Program-made: the position numbers and the translations under genes
Notes under the pieces: model-generated
The model's input: the letters and a program-made list of their open reading frames with translations, nothing else
Told to the model about the DNA's origin: nothing
Database searches by the model: none
NCBI GenBank assembly: GCA_002686955.1
Contig: NYZA01000249.1
Coordinates: forward strand, 1-44,159
Length of the DNA: 44,159 bases
Direction of reading: 5' to 3'
Source of the DNA: Gemmatimonadota bacterium
Lineage (GTDB): Bacteria > GCA-2686955
Part shown: positions 25,488 through 34,094 of the stretch, piece after piece
Layout: each line of letters starts with the position of its first letter
How positions within the stretch are numbered: the stretch's first letter is position 1

Positions 25488-28208
25488 ATGATTGGTCCCG
25501 TTGCACTGTCCGCCCTATGCCTCCTCGCCGCCGTCGACACTCTACCCTCCCCTGCTCCCATCGATCCGCGGGAGCTCGACCGCCAGGAGCAAGCCACGGA
25601 GTCGCTCGCCAACGCGCTCCTCGATCTCTCGGTGGCTCTTCGCGACGGAGAGTTCGGACTGCTGGGCCGGGCCTTCCTGCCCGGCGCGAGTGTAGATCGC
25701 CTTCCCCTCCCGGAAGGGGAACTCGGCGAGGCCGATCCCTGGGCCGATCGGCGCATTTGGGCCGGAGGTTCCGAAGAGGCAGGCGGTGTCGAGCTCTTCA
25801 TCCGGAGTGCACGAGACTGGCACCGCGACATGGGCGCGATCGACGATGTGAGATTCAAGGTGAAATCGTCTTCGCTGATCGAGGGTGGAACGAAACTGAA
25901 AGCTCGGATCCACTACTCCCTCATCGGGCGCTCCCCCGATTCCCGCCGCGAATGGCTCCGTGGCTGGGCCGACGGGTTGGCCGCCGCGAATGCTGAGGGC
26001 GATTGGCGGATCGATGAGTTGAGGATGGAATCGGCGTCCTCCTTGCGCGCGAACGCGGAGCTCTTCAGTGAGATCGGCGCGCCGGCCGGCGTAGCGGACG
26101 ACCTCCCCCCCTTCCGGTGGACCGAGGGGGTGGAACACGGAGCGGCCGCGGGCGACCTCGACCGAAACGGCTGGATCGACATCGTCGCCACCGGTCCCGG
26201 TCGCCCGCATGTCTATCTGAATCAAGGGGACGGGACATTCGCCGACAAGGGAGCACTGCTCGGGCTTCAGGACCATCCGCGGGCCACCGCGCCGCTGCTG
26301 CTCGATTGGGACAACGACGGCGATCTCGATCTCTTTCTGAGTGCCCTCGGCCCGGTTCAGTTCTACGAAAACCGTCTCGTCCCGGAAGGCGCGCTCGCCT
26401 TTCGAAACACGAGCGATCGGTCGGACACGGCTGCTCCGATCGGCTATTCGGCGATCAGTACAGATGTAGATCGGGATGGATACGCGGATATTTATGTCGC
26501 ATCGTACAATCGATACGCTCGCGTTTTCCCAGACGATTGGGCAAGAGCTGAAAACGGAACCCCCAATCTGCTCTTCGTCAACCGGGGGGATGGGACCTTC
26601 GCCGATAGATCGCGGGAATGGGGAGTCGACGATCGGCGCTGGACCTACGCGGGCGCCTTCGCCGATCTGAACGAGGACGGCGCGCCCGATCTGTATCTAG
26701 CCAACGATTTCGGTGAAAACGCGCTCTTTCTAAACCGTGGGAAGAGATACGAGGACGTCGCCGCGGACTGGGGCGTGATCGATCGGGGCAGCGGCATGGG
26801 CGCGGCGTTTGGAGACATCGACAACGACGGCGTACTCGATCTCCATGTCACGAATATGTCCTCCACCGCCGGCAAGCGGATCATAGCCCGCCTCTACGGC
26901 TCCGCGCCCCCGCCCCTGCTCGAGAAACTGGCGGCCGGCAACAGTCTTTATCGTCGAGTTCCTGGAGCGGGATTCGAGAACTGGACGAAGCGGAGCGGAG
27001 GACTGGCGGCGGGCTGGGCCTGGGGGGGCGGGTTCTTCGACTTCGACAACGACGGCTGGCAGGATCTATATACCCCAGCGGGCTTTGTATCGGGCGCATC
27101 GATGCATGACACCTGAAGCCAACACTGGCGCCACGTGTTGGCGGCTCAGGCGGGAGTGGAAAAGGCGGGGCGTTCGGCGCTGCTGAATGAGCAAGAGGAG
27201 CTGATGGGACTGGGCTTTTCGTTCAGCGGTTACGAGCGAAACCGCCTCTACCGGCACCGGGGCCGAGACTCGTCTCCTCTCTACATCGACCTCTCCGGTG
27301 TGTCGGGAGTCGACGACATAGGAGATGGTCGAGGGGTCCTCTTCGCCGATTTCGACAACGACGGCGACAGCGATCTCTTCGTCACCAATCTGCAGCGCAG
27401 AACCCATCTGCTCTACCGCAACAACGTCGGCCAGAGCGCGCACTGGATCCGCATCGATCTCGAGGGCCGACGGCGAGGGAGAGACGCCTTTGGCGCCGCC
27501 GTGCGGGTGTCGAGCTCGGCCGGCACCCAGACCCGCGTTCTGGCGGGCGGATCCGGCTTCCTTTCGCAGCACGATCCCCGGCTCCTCTTCGGTCTCGGGG
27601 TGGACGAAGAGGCGAGGGTGGAGATCACTTGGCCCTCCGGATCGGTCGCCAGTGTGGGTGTTCTGAAGGCGGACCGCACCTGGAGAATCGTCGAGGATGA
27701 GCCGGGCGCGGAGCTCCTCGATCTTCCGGCCGGAACCCTTCCCGATCCGGTGGCGGATCGCCTGCTGGCCATCAAAGTGGGAGATCGACTGCCGGGCGGC
27801 CGATTCCGCGGGGTCGCCGGCGGAAGCACCGACCTGTCGGAGCTGCTTCCCGCCGGATCACGCCATATCGTGAATCTCTGGGCGTCCTGGTGCCGGATCT
27901 GCCCCCGTGAAATGCGCTATCTGGCAACTCTGGCCCGCGGGCAGGGCAGGAACGCGATCGTCGGCATCAGCATCGACGACCCGAACGATCTCGACAAGGT
28001 CCGCTGGCGGCTGCATGAGGCGGGAGCCGACTACCCGGCCGTCGTCGCTAGCGAAGAATATATCGCCCGGCTTTTCGGATCCGTCGCGGTGCGGGTTCCG
28101 ATCACTCTCCTCGTCGCGGCCGACGGGACGATCGCCGAGATCCACTCCGGTTGGAGGCCCTCCAAGGCGGCTCGACTCGAGCGCTTCCTTCAAGCCTCCG
28201 ATCGCTGA
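25488..28208 (+). CDS. CRTAC1-like FG-GAP/ASPIC-UnbV/thioredoxin fusion with in-frame TGA (candidate selenoprotein)
   Basis: A 907-codon frame interrupted once, by TGA at codon 543 (27114-27116). After a signal peptide and a ~180-aa N-terminal domain come at least seven FG-GAP/Ca-binding repeats (e.g. DLDRNGWID, DWDNDGDLD, DVDRDGYAD, DIDNDGVLD, DFDNDGDSD). An ASPIC/UnbV domain follows ('DAFGAAVRV', 'SQHDPRLLFGLG', 'ITWPSGS'), then a TlpA-like thioredoxin domain with 'WASWCRIC' (Cys802, Cys805). Coding quality is equal on both sides of the TGA, and the last FG-GAP repeat lies after it. The residue falls in 'MHDT-?-SQHWRHV', where I recall Cys in relatives. Readthrough as selenocysteine is proposed; a nonsense mutation or sequencing error is the alternative. 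If the TGA is a stop, the pieces are 25488-27116 and 27135-28208. Confidence 0.75.
27114..27142 (+). promoter_or_regulatory. TGA codon plus immediate hairpin, possible bacterial SECIS
   Basis: One nucleotide after the TGA, GCCAACAC (27118-27125) and GTGTTGGC (27135-27142) form a perfect 8-bp stem with a 9-nt loop TGGCGCCAC. Two further loop pairs could leave a GCGC tetraloop. Bacterial SECIS elements are hairpins just downstream of UGA with a G near the start of the apical loop. Here the loop is about 10 nt from the UGA, nearer than the usual 16 or more, so the fit is good but not perfect. Confidence 0.45.
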
Positions 28209-28235
28209 CCTCGCTCGCGAGATCGACCTCCCAGG

Positions 28236-28695
28236 CTACCGTGCCCCCGCCGCTCTGCGTGCACGGGCCCGCGGCGCGCGCGGCGGCTCCACGATCTTCC
28301 GCGCGGCCAGCGACGCGCCGACCAGGATCGGATCCCAGACCGGCGCCGCCGATGGAGTGTAGGCGACGTCTATCGTGGCGACATCTTCCGCCATCAGCTC
28401 GGCGTGGAGCGCCGTGGCATAGGTGTTGATTCGGAGCACCGCTCCGTCCTGCCCGCAGCAATGCGCACCGAGAAGACGCCCGTTCTTGCGACTCCGCGAT
28501 GATCGCCATATTGATCGATCGGCTCTCCGGCCGTCCCGGCGCCCGCGAAGGTGCACTCGTGGCGGCCATGACGGGATCGAGCCCGGCAGCCTTCGCCTCC
28601 GCCATTGTGAGCCCGGTGCGGGCGACCTGCAGGCCGCACACCTCCGTCGCCATGGTACCGACGACCCCATGGAAGTAGCCCGACGATTCGGCGAG
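28236..28695 (-). pseudogene. Fragment of an FAD/NAD(P) disulfide oxidoreductase (C-terminal dimerisation domain), frameshifted
   Basis: The minus strand reads 'FHGVVGTMATEVCGLQVARTGL' (in parts) and 'EAKAAGLDPVMAAT' in one frame. It then continues in another frame as 'NGRLLGAHCCGQDGAVLRINTYATALHAELMAEDV' (in parts) and 'VWDPILVGASLAARKIV'. Together these are the dimerisation domain of CoA-disulfide-reductase/NADH-oxidase-type enzymes. The frame changes near 28495, and the FAD and NAD domains are missing upstream, so it is a dead 3' remnant. It lies between the CRTAC1-like gene and the HTH gene. Confidence 0.72.
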
Positions 28696-28725
28696 GCGCG
28701 GTGAGACTTTGCGTCACGCAAGGCT

Positions 28726-29484
28726 CTACGGCGCCCCGACGCGATCGAGAAGCAGGCGAATCGCGGACTGCACTTCGTTGGGAGCGGCAAGGAAGCGGAT
28801 CGCCAGAGTCAAGGCGTCCATCGCTTCCTCCGCGACCGCTTTCGACTCTTCGACGTCGATCCGCGAATCGAACGATCCCTCGCCGACCGGCTGGGAGAAG
28901 GTGGGGGCCGCCTGAGCGGGGAGGGCCGAGAGCTTCGCCGTCGATCGACCGGCCTGCGGCGGTTTCGCGCTCACGGGCTGCCGAGAGTTCGACTCGACCG
29001 GCTTCGGTCCACTGACCCGTTGCTGATCCCTGAGCTGCTTGAAGAGGTCGGCGGCATCGCTCGGGTACTGGGTTCTGCCCCCGACCTTGCGACTCGGAAT
29101 GCGGGTTGCGTAGGCCCTGGAGATCTTGTGCAACTGCACACGGTTGATCCCTGTGATTCGCGCCATCTCCGCCAAACTGTGGTACTGCTTCGAGACGAGC
29201 GTCGACGGCGCCGCCGCGGGGCGCCCCGGCTTTCTCTTCACGTCCGAAGGATCCACCTTCGCGCGGCTGGTGACCGGCTTGCCGACCCTTCTGAGCCCCT
29301 CTTCTCTGATCTGCTCGAAAGCCTCGATCGCGGATTCATGGAACTTCGTTCGGGCACCGAACTGCCGGGCGAGAACTCGGTCTGGATGCGATTTCACATA
29401 CTTGTGTAGCTGAGCGCGGTTGATCCCGGTCAATCGGGACATCTCGGACAGATTGTACCATTTGTCGTCGTCAGCGACGGTCAT
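28726..29484 (-). CDS. DNA-binding protein with two tandem helix-turn-helix domains
   Basis: A 252-aa protein with a duplicated ~57-residue module at residues 8-64 and 100-156. Each has '(Y/H).L.EM.R.TGINR.QLHK' followed by '(R/P)S/AR..G.RT.(F/Y)', a MerR- or excisionase-like winged helix in which 'INRxQLHK' is the recognition helix. The linker is basic and Pro/Ala-rich with an AT-hook-like 'KRKPGRPAAAP'; the tail is acidic then helical. A GGAG site 6 nt upstream supports the ATG at 29484; the frame to 29754 is noncoding in appearance. The family is not recognised. It is transcribed divergently from uspA and may regulate that region. Confidence 0.75.
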   Translation of the reverse strand: MTVADDDKWYNLSEMSRLTGINRAQLHKYVKSHPDRVLARQFGARTKFHESAIEAFEQIREEGLRRVGKPVTSRAKVDPSDVKRKPGRPAAAPSTLVSKQYHSLAEMARITGINRVQLHKISRAYATRIPSRKVGGRTQYPSDAADLFKQLRDQQRVSGPKPVESNSRQPVSAKPPQAGRSTAKLSALPAQAAPTFSQPVGEGSFDSRIDVEESKAVAEEAMDALTLAIRFLAAPNEVQSAIRLLLDRVGAP

Positions 29485-29683
29485 GAGACACTCCAATATC
29501 GTCATCATCACGCGTGTCGTCGAATCCGAGGCGTCGAGCCTGGTCGGCCACACACGCGACTCCGCTGTCGAAGCGGAGCATTCAAAACCCTGCGGGAAGC
29601 AACCCGTATCGGGAATGGGCAGAGTGCATCCCACCGATGCAGATTTGACCGAGACCATGGTAACGCCGATCAGGGGGCGCTTT

Positions 29684-29698
29684 TCAACCCCGGGTTGA
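29684..29698. promoter_or_regulatory. Inverted repeat TCAACCC-C-GGGTTGA in the HTH/uspA intergenic region
   Basis: Seven-base arms are exact reverse complements around one central base, the size of a dimer operator. The 29485-29872 gap is 388 nt between divergent genes and holds little else beyond the elements given at 29807-29831. The two-module HTH protein or another regulator could bind here; this is inference. Confidence 0.35.
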
Positions 29699-29806
29699 GG
29701 AATTTCTGCGGATTGGCCTATTTTTCCTTGGCCGCAGCCGTCACCAAGCGGCACGCTCTCGTTTGCACCTTACGGTGGGACCCCGATCGGTCCTCCCGGC
29801 GCTGGA

Positions 29807-29831
29807 ACCGGAAACCGGTGTGAACTACAAT
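29807..29831 (+). promoter_or_regulatory. Candidate promoter and operator-like dyad upstream of uspA
   Basis: TACAAT at 29826-29831 is a good -10 box; a poor -35 (TGGAAC-like) sits 17 nt before it. Between them ACCGG-AAA-CCGGT (29807-29819) is a perfect dyad, suitable for a repressor site. The uspA start lies 42 nt after the -10. Confidence 0.35.
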
Positions 29832-29872
29832 GGATTACGTGCTTTTCAACCGGGTCGACAGGAGACGCAACC

Positions 29873-30334
29873 ATGGCCGGTATCCACCGCATTCTCGTGC
29901 CGATCGACTTCTCGCCCTGCTCCAAGAGCGCCGCCGAGTACGCGCTCTTCCTCGCGGAAAAGACCGGAGCTACCATCGACCTCGTCTATGTCTGGGAGCC
30001 GCCGGTCTTCCTGGGACCGGAGTTCTTCGAGGGCGTTCACAAAGAGCGGAATCTCTCACTCTCCGAGGTCGCACACGGAAACGCCTTGCAGACACTGAAC
30101 GAGTTCGCCCAGGAGATTCCGATCCCCGATGACGCGAAAGTGCGGCCGAAGGTCGTGAGCGGGAGGGTCCACGAAGAGATCCTCGCGCTCGCCGCGTCGG
30201 AAGGCTACGACCTCGTCGTAATGGGGACGCACGGAAGGAAAGGGCTTGCGCATCTTCTGCTCGGAAGCGAGACCGAGAAGGTCATCAGAGAGGCCTCCTG
30301 CCCCGTGGTCGTCGTGCACGAAGGCGTGAATTAG
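29873..30334 (+). CDS. Universal stress protein UspA family
   Basis: A 153-aa cytoplasmic protein, 'HRILVPIDFSPCSKSAAEYAL' at the start (in parts) and the ATP-binding signature 'GTHGRKGLAHLLLGS.TEKV' near the end, of the G-x2-G-x9-G-S/T type. It is 16 nt ahead of the kinase gene, so it probably belongs to the same operon and may be part of its stress output. The ATG has an AGGAG site. Confidence 0.92.
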   Translation: MAGIHRILVPIDFSPCSKSAAEYALFLAEKTGATIDLVYVWEPPVFLGPEFFEGVHKERNLSLSEVAHGNALQTLNEFAQEIPIPDDAKVRPKVVSGRVHEEILALAASEGYDLVVMGTHGRKGLAHLLLGSETEKVIREASCPVVVVHEGVN

Positions 30335-30350
30335 GGGGGGTCGACTCGCG

Positions 30351-31943
30351 GTGCGCCCCTCGATGGGCGCCAGGACAAACGAGATGTTCTCCGCCGATTT
30401 CGCCGCTCCGATCGGAGCGCTGCGCCGGGCCCTCGTCGAAGGGGGTGGAAAAGGGGTGAGTCTGCTCGATCCCCTGGGGTGCATTCTCCGGGCTGGCCCC
30501 GGACTGGCCGAGACCCTGGGGACGACGGACGTGCAAGTTGTCGGCGCGCCCCTGACCCGCTTTCTGCCTGGCTTGACCGGCCGACTTCCGGCCCTGCTGG
30601 AGGAATCTCGCCGATCGGGCTGGGCCGCCAGTTGGGGAGAGATCTCTGCGGCCGGCAAGCGACTGGCCGTCTCGATCGCGCCGGTGGCGAGCTCGTCCAC
30701 GGAGCAGCTCTCTCCGCCAGTAGGAGAACAAGACTCCGAGAGCCTCTGGGTGCACACCTGCGGACGCAGCGAAACCGATGGACGCCGGACCTGTGGGCCG
30801 TGCAGCTTCGCCCTTTTCGTCCGTGACGAATCGACGGTGACCGAGCCGCTCGACCAAGTTGTTCACCAGTTCGAGCTCTTGCGCTCTTTCCTCTCCGGTT
30901 CCGGCGACGCCGTGATTCTGCTCGATCCGGACCTACGTGTTTTTGGCTGGAATCGAGCCGCCCAACACGTCTACGGCTACACCGAAGAGGAGGTGCAAGG
31001 AATGTCGCTGGAGGAGCTGCTTCCCGAGCGGCTCAGGAAGGCCGGTGAGCTCGACGTTCTGCAACGGCAGCTCATGCGCCTCGGAACGGTGCAAAGCTAC
31101 GAGACCACCCGAGTCACGAAGCAAGGCGAGGAACGCGAAATCGAGCTCACGCTCTCCTGCCTGAAAAACGCGGAAGGTGAGTGTGTCGGCTTCTCCGCGA
31201 TCCACCGAGATGTCACGGTGCGCGCGCAACTTCAGGAGCGGGTCGTGCGCGATGGCCAGCTCGCCGCTATCGGGCGGATGGCTACGCAGGTTGCGCACGA
31301 ACTGCGCAATCCGCTCGGCGCCATCCAGCTCAATGTAGAGATGGCCCGTGACGAGTTGATCGATCTGCCCGGTGCGAATGCCCATGAGGCGGGCAAGCTG
31401 CTCGATTCGGTGCTTAGCGAAGTCGATCTTCTCGCTCGGATCGTCAATGAGTATTTGCAATTCAGCCGGATGCCGCCCGCTCATCCTCAGGCGCTGCCCC
31501 TGGCGGAGCTGGCCTCGGAAGCGGCGGATCTTCTGCGCGGTGAATTCTCGAACCTGGGCGTGTCGTTGCGATTGCGCGGACCCGATGCGCAGATCGTCTG
31601 CAGGGGTGACCGCGACCAGCTTTACCGAGTTGTCGTCAATCTGTTGCGCAACGCAATGGAAGCGTCGCCGCGCGGTAGTTTCGTCGACATCGAAGTAGTG
31701 GAAGACGAAGGGGAAGCGGCCCTACGCGTGATCGACGAAGGCTGCGCTTTGACCGCCGATAAGCTCGATTGGATTTTCGAGCCCTTTCATACGACCAAGC
31801 TCAGCGGGACCGGCCTCGGACTCCCCTTGGCACGCAAGATCATCGAAGAACATGGCGGTACTCTCTCAGCTCGACTTCGCAAGGGTCGAGGCATGCAATT
31901 CGAGATCAGGCTGCCGATCCAAGAGGAGGACGAAGCGCGGTGA
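30351..31943 (+). CDS. PAS-containing sensor histidine kinase
   Basis: A 530-aa kinase without obvious membrane helices. An N-terminal PAS-like region (about 30-160) ends in a cysteine trio Cys137-x10-Cys148-x2-Cys151 that could hold a metal or act as a redox switch. A second PAS domain (about 178-290: 'DAVILLDPDLRVFGWNRAAQ', 'YGYTEEEV', 'HRDVTVRAQ') follows. The H-box is 'VAHELRNPLGAIQ' with His316, the N-box 'NLLRNAMEA', and the G boxes 'DEGCAL...' and 'GTGLGLPLARKI'. The first G box is DEGCA instead of D-x-G-x-G. GTG at 30351 follows a G-rich site; ATG at 30363 is an alternative. Its TGA overlaps the regulator's GTG, so the two form a cognate pair. Confidence 0.9.
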   Translation: MRPSMGARTNEMFSADFAAPIGALRRALVEGGGKGVSLLDPLGCILRAGPGLAETLGTTDVQVVGAPLTRFLPGLTGRLPALLEESRRSGWAASWGEISAAGKRLAVSIAPVASSSTEQLSPPVGEQDSESLWVHTCGRSETDGRRTCGPCSFALFVRDESTVTEPLDQVVHQFELLRSFLSGSGDAVILLDPDLRVFGWNRAAQHVYGYTEEEVQGMSLEELLPERLRKAGELDVLQRQLMRLGTVQSYETTRVTKQGEEREIELTLSCLKNAEGECVGFSAIHRDVTVRAQLQERVVRDGQLAAIGRMATQVAHELRNPLGAIQLNVEMARDELIDLPGANAHEAGKLLDSVLSEVDLLARIVNEYLQFSRMPPAHPQALPLAELASEAADLLRGEFSNLGVSLRLRGPDAQIVCRGDRDQLYRVVVNLLRNAMEASPRGSFVDIEVVEDEGEAALRVIDEGCALTADKLDWIFEPFHTTKLSGTGLGLPLARKIIEEHGGTLSARLRKGRGMQFEIRLPIQEEDEAR

Positions 31944-33298
31944 CGACGGAACCAAGAACAGTACTGGTCGTCGAAGATGACGAGGCACATCGTTCGGCGA
32001 TCTGTCGCGTCCTCGAACGAGAAGGCTATGTCGTTCTGCAAGCGGACAGTGGAGATGATGCCCTTGCCGAGATCGGGGAGAAGGTCCCAGGGGTCATCGT
32101 CTCCGATCTGCGCATGCCGGGCATGGACGGGCGCGAGCTTCACAGAAAGGTACAGAGTAGACGCCCAGACGCGGTGTTCGTGATGGTCAGTGGCGAAGGG
32201 ACGGTTGAGGAGGCGGTCGCGAGCCTGAAGGAGGGTGCGTACGATTACCTCACAAAGCCCGCGGGCAAGAACGAGCTGATTCGCGCGGTGAGCCATGCGT
32301 ATGACCGCCACCGATTGCTGAGGGAAAATGTGCTGCTCCGAGAGCGTCTCGAGGAGCACGAAAGGAAGCAACATATCGTCGGCACCAGCCGCCAGATGAG
32401 ATCGGTAATCGAGCTGGTGGAGCAAGTGGCCCCGAGCTCCGCTACGGTCATGGTCAAGGGCGAGAGCGGCACCGGCAAGGAGCTTCTCGCCAATCTGCTC
32501 CACAGCCTTTCGCCCCGCCGCGAGAAACCCTTCGTCAAATTGAATTGTGGAGCGCTGCCCGAGACGCTGCTCGAAGCCGAGCTATTCGGTCATGAGAGGG
32601 GATCGTTCACCGGCGCGGTCGGGGCGCGACGAGGCCGATTCGAAATCGCGGATGGCGGGACTCTACTGCTCGACGAGATCGGTGATATGCCGGCTTCGAT
32701 GCAGATCAAGCTCCTGCGAGTGCTGCAGGAGGGGGAGTTCGAACGGGTTGGAGGAGCCAGAACTCTGCGAACCGATGTGAGAATCGTCGGCGCGACACAC
32801 CGCGATCTGGCTGTCGAGGTAAAGGAGGGCAGGTTCCGGGAAGATCTATACTTCCGGCTCAACGTGATCTCCGTCGTTGTCCCGCCGCTCCGGGAGCGCC
32901 CCGACGATGTTCCCCTCTTCGTGAACCACTTCCTGGCGCTCTACAATCGGAAGAACTCGAAGGCGATCAGAGGGATGACCCGCTCCGCGATGGAGGCGAT
33001 GGTCCGCTACGATTGGCCGGGAAACGTGCGAGAGCTCGAAAACGTCATCGAGCGCGCGGTCGTTCTGTGCAAGGACGAGTTCATCGATTCGTCCCAGCTT
33101 CCGGCTCCCGTAAACGACGCCGACGGATCGGCCGATGTGCTGCATTTTCCCGTCGGGACCGAGCTGGCGGTGGTCGAGCGGGAGATGATCTTGAGGACCT
33201 TGAATCGTAGCGGCGGAGACAAGAGAAAGACCGCCCGGGTTCTCGGCATCGCCCCCCGTACGATCTACCGGCGCCTGGCGGAGTGGGGAATCGGTTGA
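31940..33298 (+). CDS. NtrC-family sigma54-dependent response regulator
   Basis: A 452-aa activator: receiver (1-120) with phospho-acceptor Asp56 ('VSDLRMPGMDG') and 'YLTKPAGK'; AAA+ core with Walker A 'GESGTGKE', the sigma54-contacting loop 'GSFTGA' (a common variant of GAFTGA), 'LLLDEIGDM', 'DLYFRLNV' and 'YDWPGNVRELENVIERAVV'; and a Fis-type HTH ('GDKRKTARVLGIAPRTIYRRL') at the end. All parts needed for phosphorylation-dependent activation are present. A GTG start overlaps the kinase stop. A near-perfect sigma54 promoter lies 0.8 kb downstream, before the small RNA. Confidence 0.95.
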   Translation: MTTEPRTVLVVEDDEAHRSAICRVLEREGYVVLQADSGDDALAEIGEKVPGVIVSDLRMPGMDGRELHRKVQSRRPDAVFVMVSGEGTVEEAVASLKEGAYDYLTKPAGKNELIRAVSHAYDRHRLLRENVLLRERLEEHERKQHIVGTSRQMRSVIELVEQVAPSSATVMVKGESGTGKELLANLLHSLSPRREKPFVKLNCGALPETLLEAELFGHERGSFTGAVGARRGRFEIADGGTLLLDEIGDMPASMQIKLLRVLQEGEFERVGGARTLRTDVRIVGATHRDLAVEVKEGRFREDLYFRLNVISVVVPPLRERPDDVPLFVNHFLALYNRKNSKAIRGMTRSAMEAMVRYDWPGNVRELENVIERAVVLCKDEFIDSSQLPAPVNDADGSADVLHFPVGTELAVVEREMILRTLNRSGGDKRKTARVLGIAPRTIYRRLAEWGIG

Positions 33299-33299
33299 G

Positions 33300-33725
33300 C
33301 TACTCGCGCGGCGGGGTGCCCACCAGCGCTCTGGCGACTCCGAGCAGCTCGGAGCCCTGAACCGGCTTCGAGAGCACATCGAGAGCGCGATAGCGCCTCG
33401 CCTCCGAGATGATCCACCCGCTCAGATGGCCGGTCACGACCGATGCCGTCACGCTCGGGTATTCGGTGGCGAGCTTGCGAAGAAAGGCAAGGCCGTCGCT
33501 GCCGCGCAAGACCGGATCGAGCAGCACACCGTCGACCTGAGAGCTCTCGAGGATCTCGGTTGCGTGTCGAGTCGTCGTGGCCACCTTGACGATCATCCCA
33601 TCATCCGCGAGCACCCTGCTCGCCGAGCGCAGAAATCCCGGGGAATCGTCGATCAGCAGAAGGACCGGGGGGCGTGCGCTGCCGAAGGGCGATGCGTGGA
33701 TCGAATCCGAGCTCTGCTTCTCCAC
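33300..33725 (-). CDS. Stand-alone receiver-domain response regulator
   Basis: A ~141-aa CheY-like protein with 'VLLLIDDSPGFLRSA', the acceptor Asp in 'VDGVLLDPVLRGSDG', Thr in 'SVVTGHL' and Lys in 'VLSKPVQG'; no output domain. The usual 'D-x-R-M-P' loop is 'DPVLRG', so the active-site surroundings are unusual. The start is uncertain: the frame is open to 34013, but only the part from about the GTG at 33725 looks like a receiver, and that GTG lacks a clear ribosome-binding site. It ends 1 nt from the NtrC-type gene, tail to tail, suggesting it may compete for the kinase phosphate. Confidence 0.78.
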   Translation of the reverse strand: MEKQSSDSIHASPFGSARPPVLLLIDDSPGFLRSASRVLADDGMIVKVATTTRHATEILESSQVDGVLLDPVLRGSDGLAFLRKLATEYPSVTASVVTGHLSGWIISEARRYRALDVLSKPVQGSELLGVARALVGTPPRE

Positions 33726-33844
33726 TGAGGTGCAGCATCCGAAAGGGTGTGATCGATGGGACCACCCGGCCGAGGCCGGTTCTTGAAAGTCTCCATTCCT
33801 CGAATGAGCTCGCAAGTTGTGGGCCGGATCGAAAACGGCTTCCA

Positions 33845-33905
33845 TGCACCCATAAGGGGTTGCACGGCATCGCCGGAAGCCATCGTCCCGGCTGTCACCG
33901 TGACA
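33845..33905. promoter_or_regulatory. Two dyads, candidate activator (enhancer) sites for the sigma54 promoter
   Basis: TGTCAC-C-GTGACA (33893-33905) is an exact 13-bp dyad centred about 170 bp upstream of the -24 box. TGCACCC...GGGTTGCA (33845-33864) is a near-symmetric dyad resembling NtrC-type sites. Both sit at the usual distance for enhancer-binding proteins. The stretch 33726-34068 contains no gene I can support; the plus-strand frame at 33756-34088 lacks any family resemblance. Confidence 0.4.
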
Positions 33906-34068
33906 ACCCTCGTCGGGCATCGGTGCCTCATCTGCGCCAGATCGGCAATCCTCGTCAAAGAAGGGATCGCCGATCGGCCGGACACGATTCCGAGGACGGG
34001 CAGCCAAACCCAACCCGTTGACCGCCTTCTAGCCTCTGGCGACGCCCACCTGCCCGCGGCGATCGAAA

Positions 34069-34085
34069 TGGCACATCGCTTGCGG
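34069..34085 (+). promoter_or_regulatory. Sigma54 (-24/-12) promoter
   Basis: TGGCACATCGCTTGCGG matches TGGCACG-N4-TTGCW at all positions but the G before the spacer and the final W. GG (34070-34071) and GC (34082-34083) are 10 nt apart, as sigma54 requires. The predicted start is at about 34095, at the base of the 11-bp RNA stem. Confidence 0.75.
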
Positions 34086-34094
34086 TAAGGCATG

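Noticed and set aside
29752-29768. GGCACG...TTTGCA resembling a sigma54 promoter upstream of uspA
   Set aside because: GG and GC are 13 nt apart instead of 10, which sigma54 does not tolerate.
33756-34088. 110-codon plus-strand frame upstream of the small RNA
   Set aside because: No ribosome-binding site or family pattern; it overlaps the dyads and sigma54 promoter, so a regulatory reading fits better.
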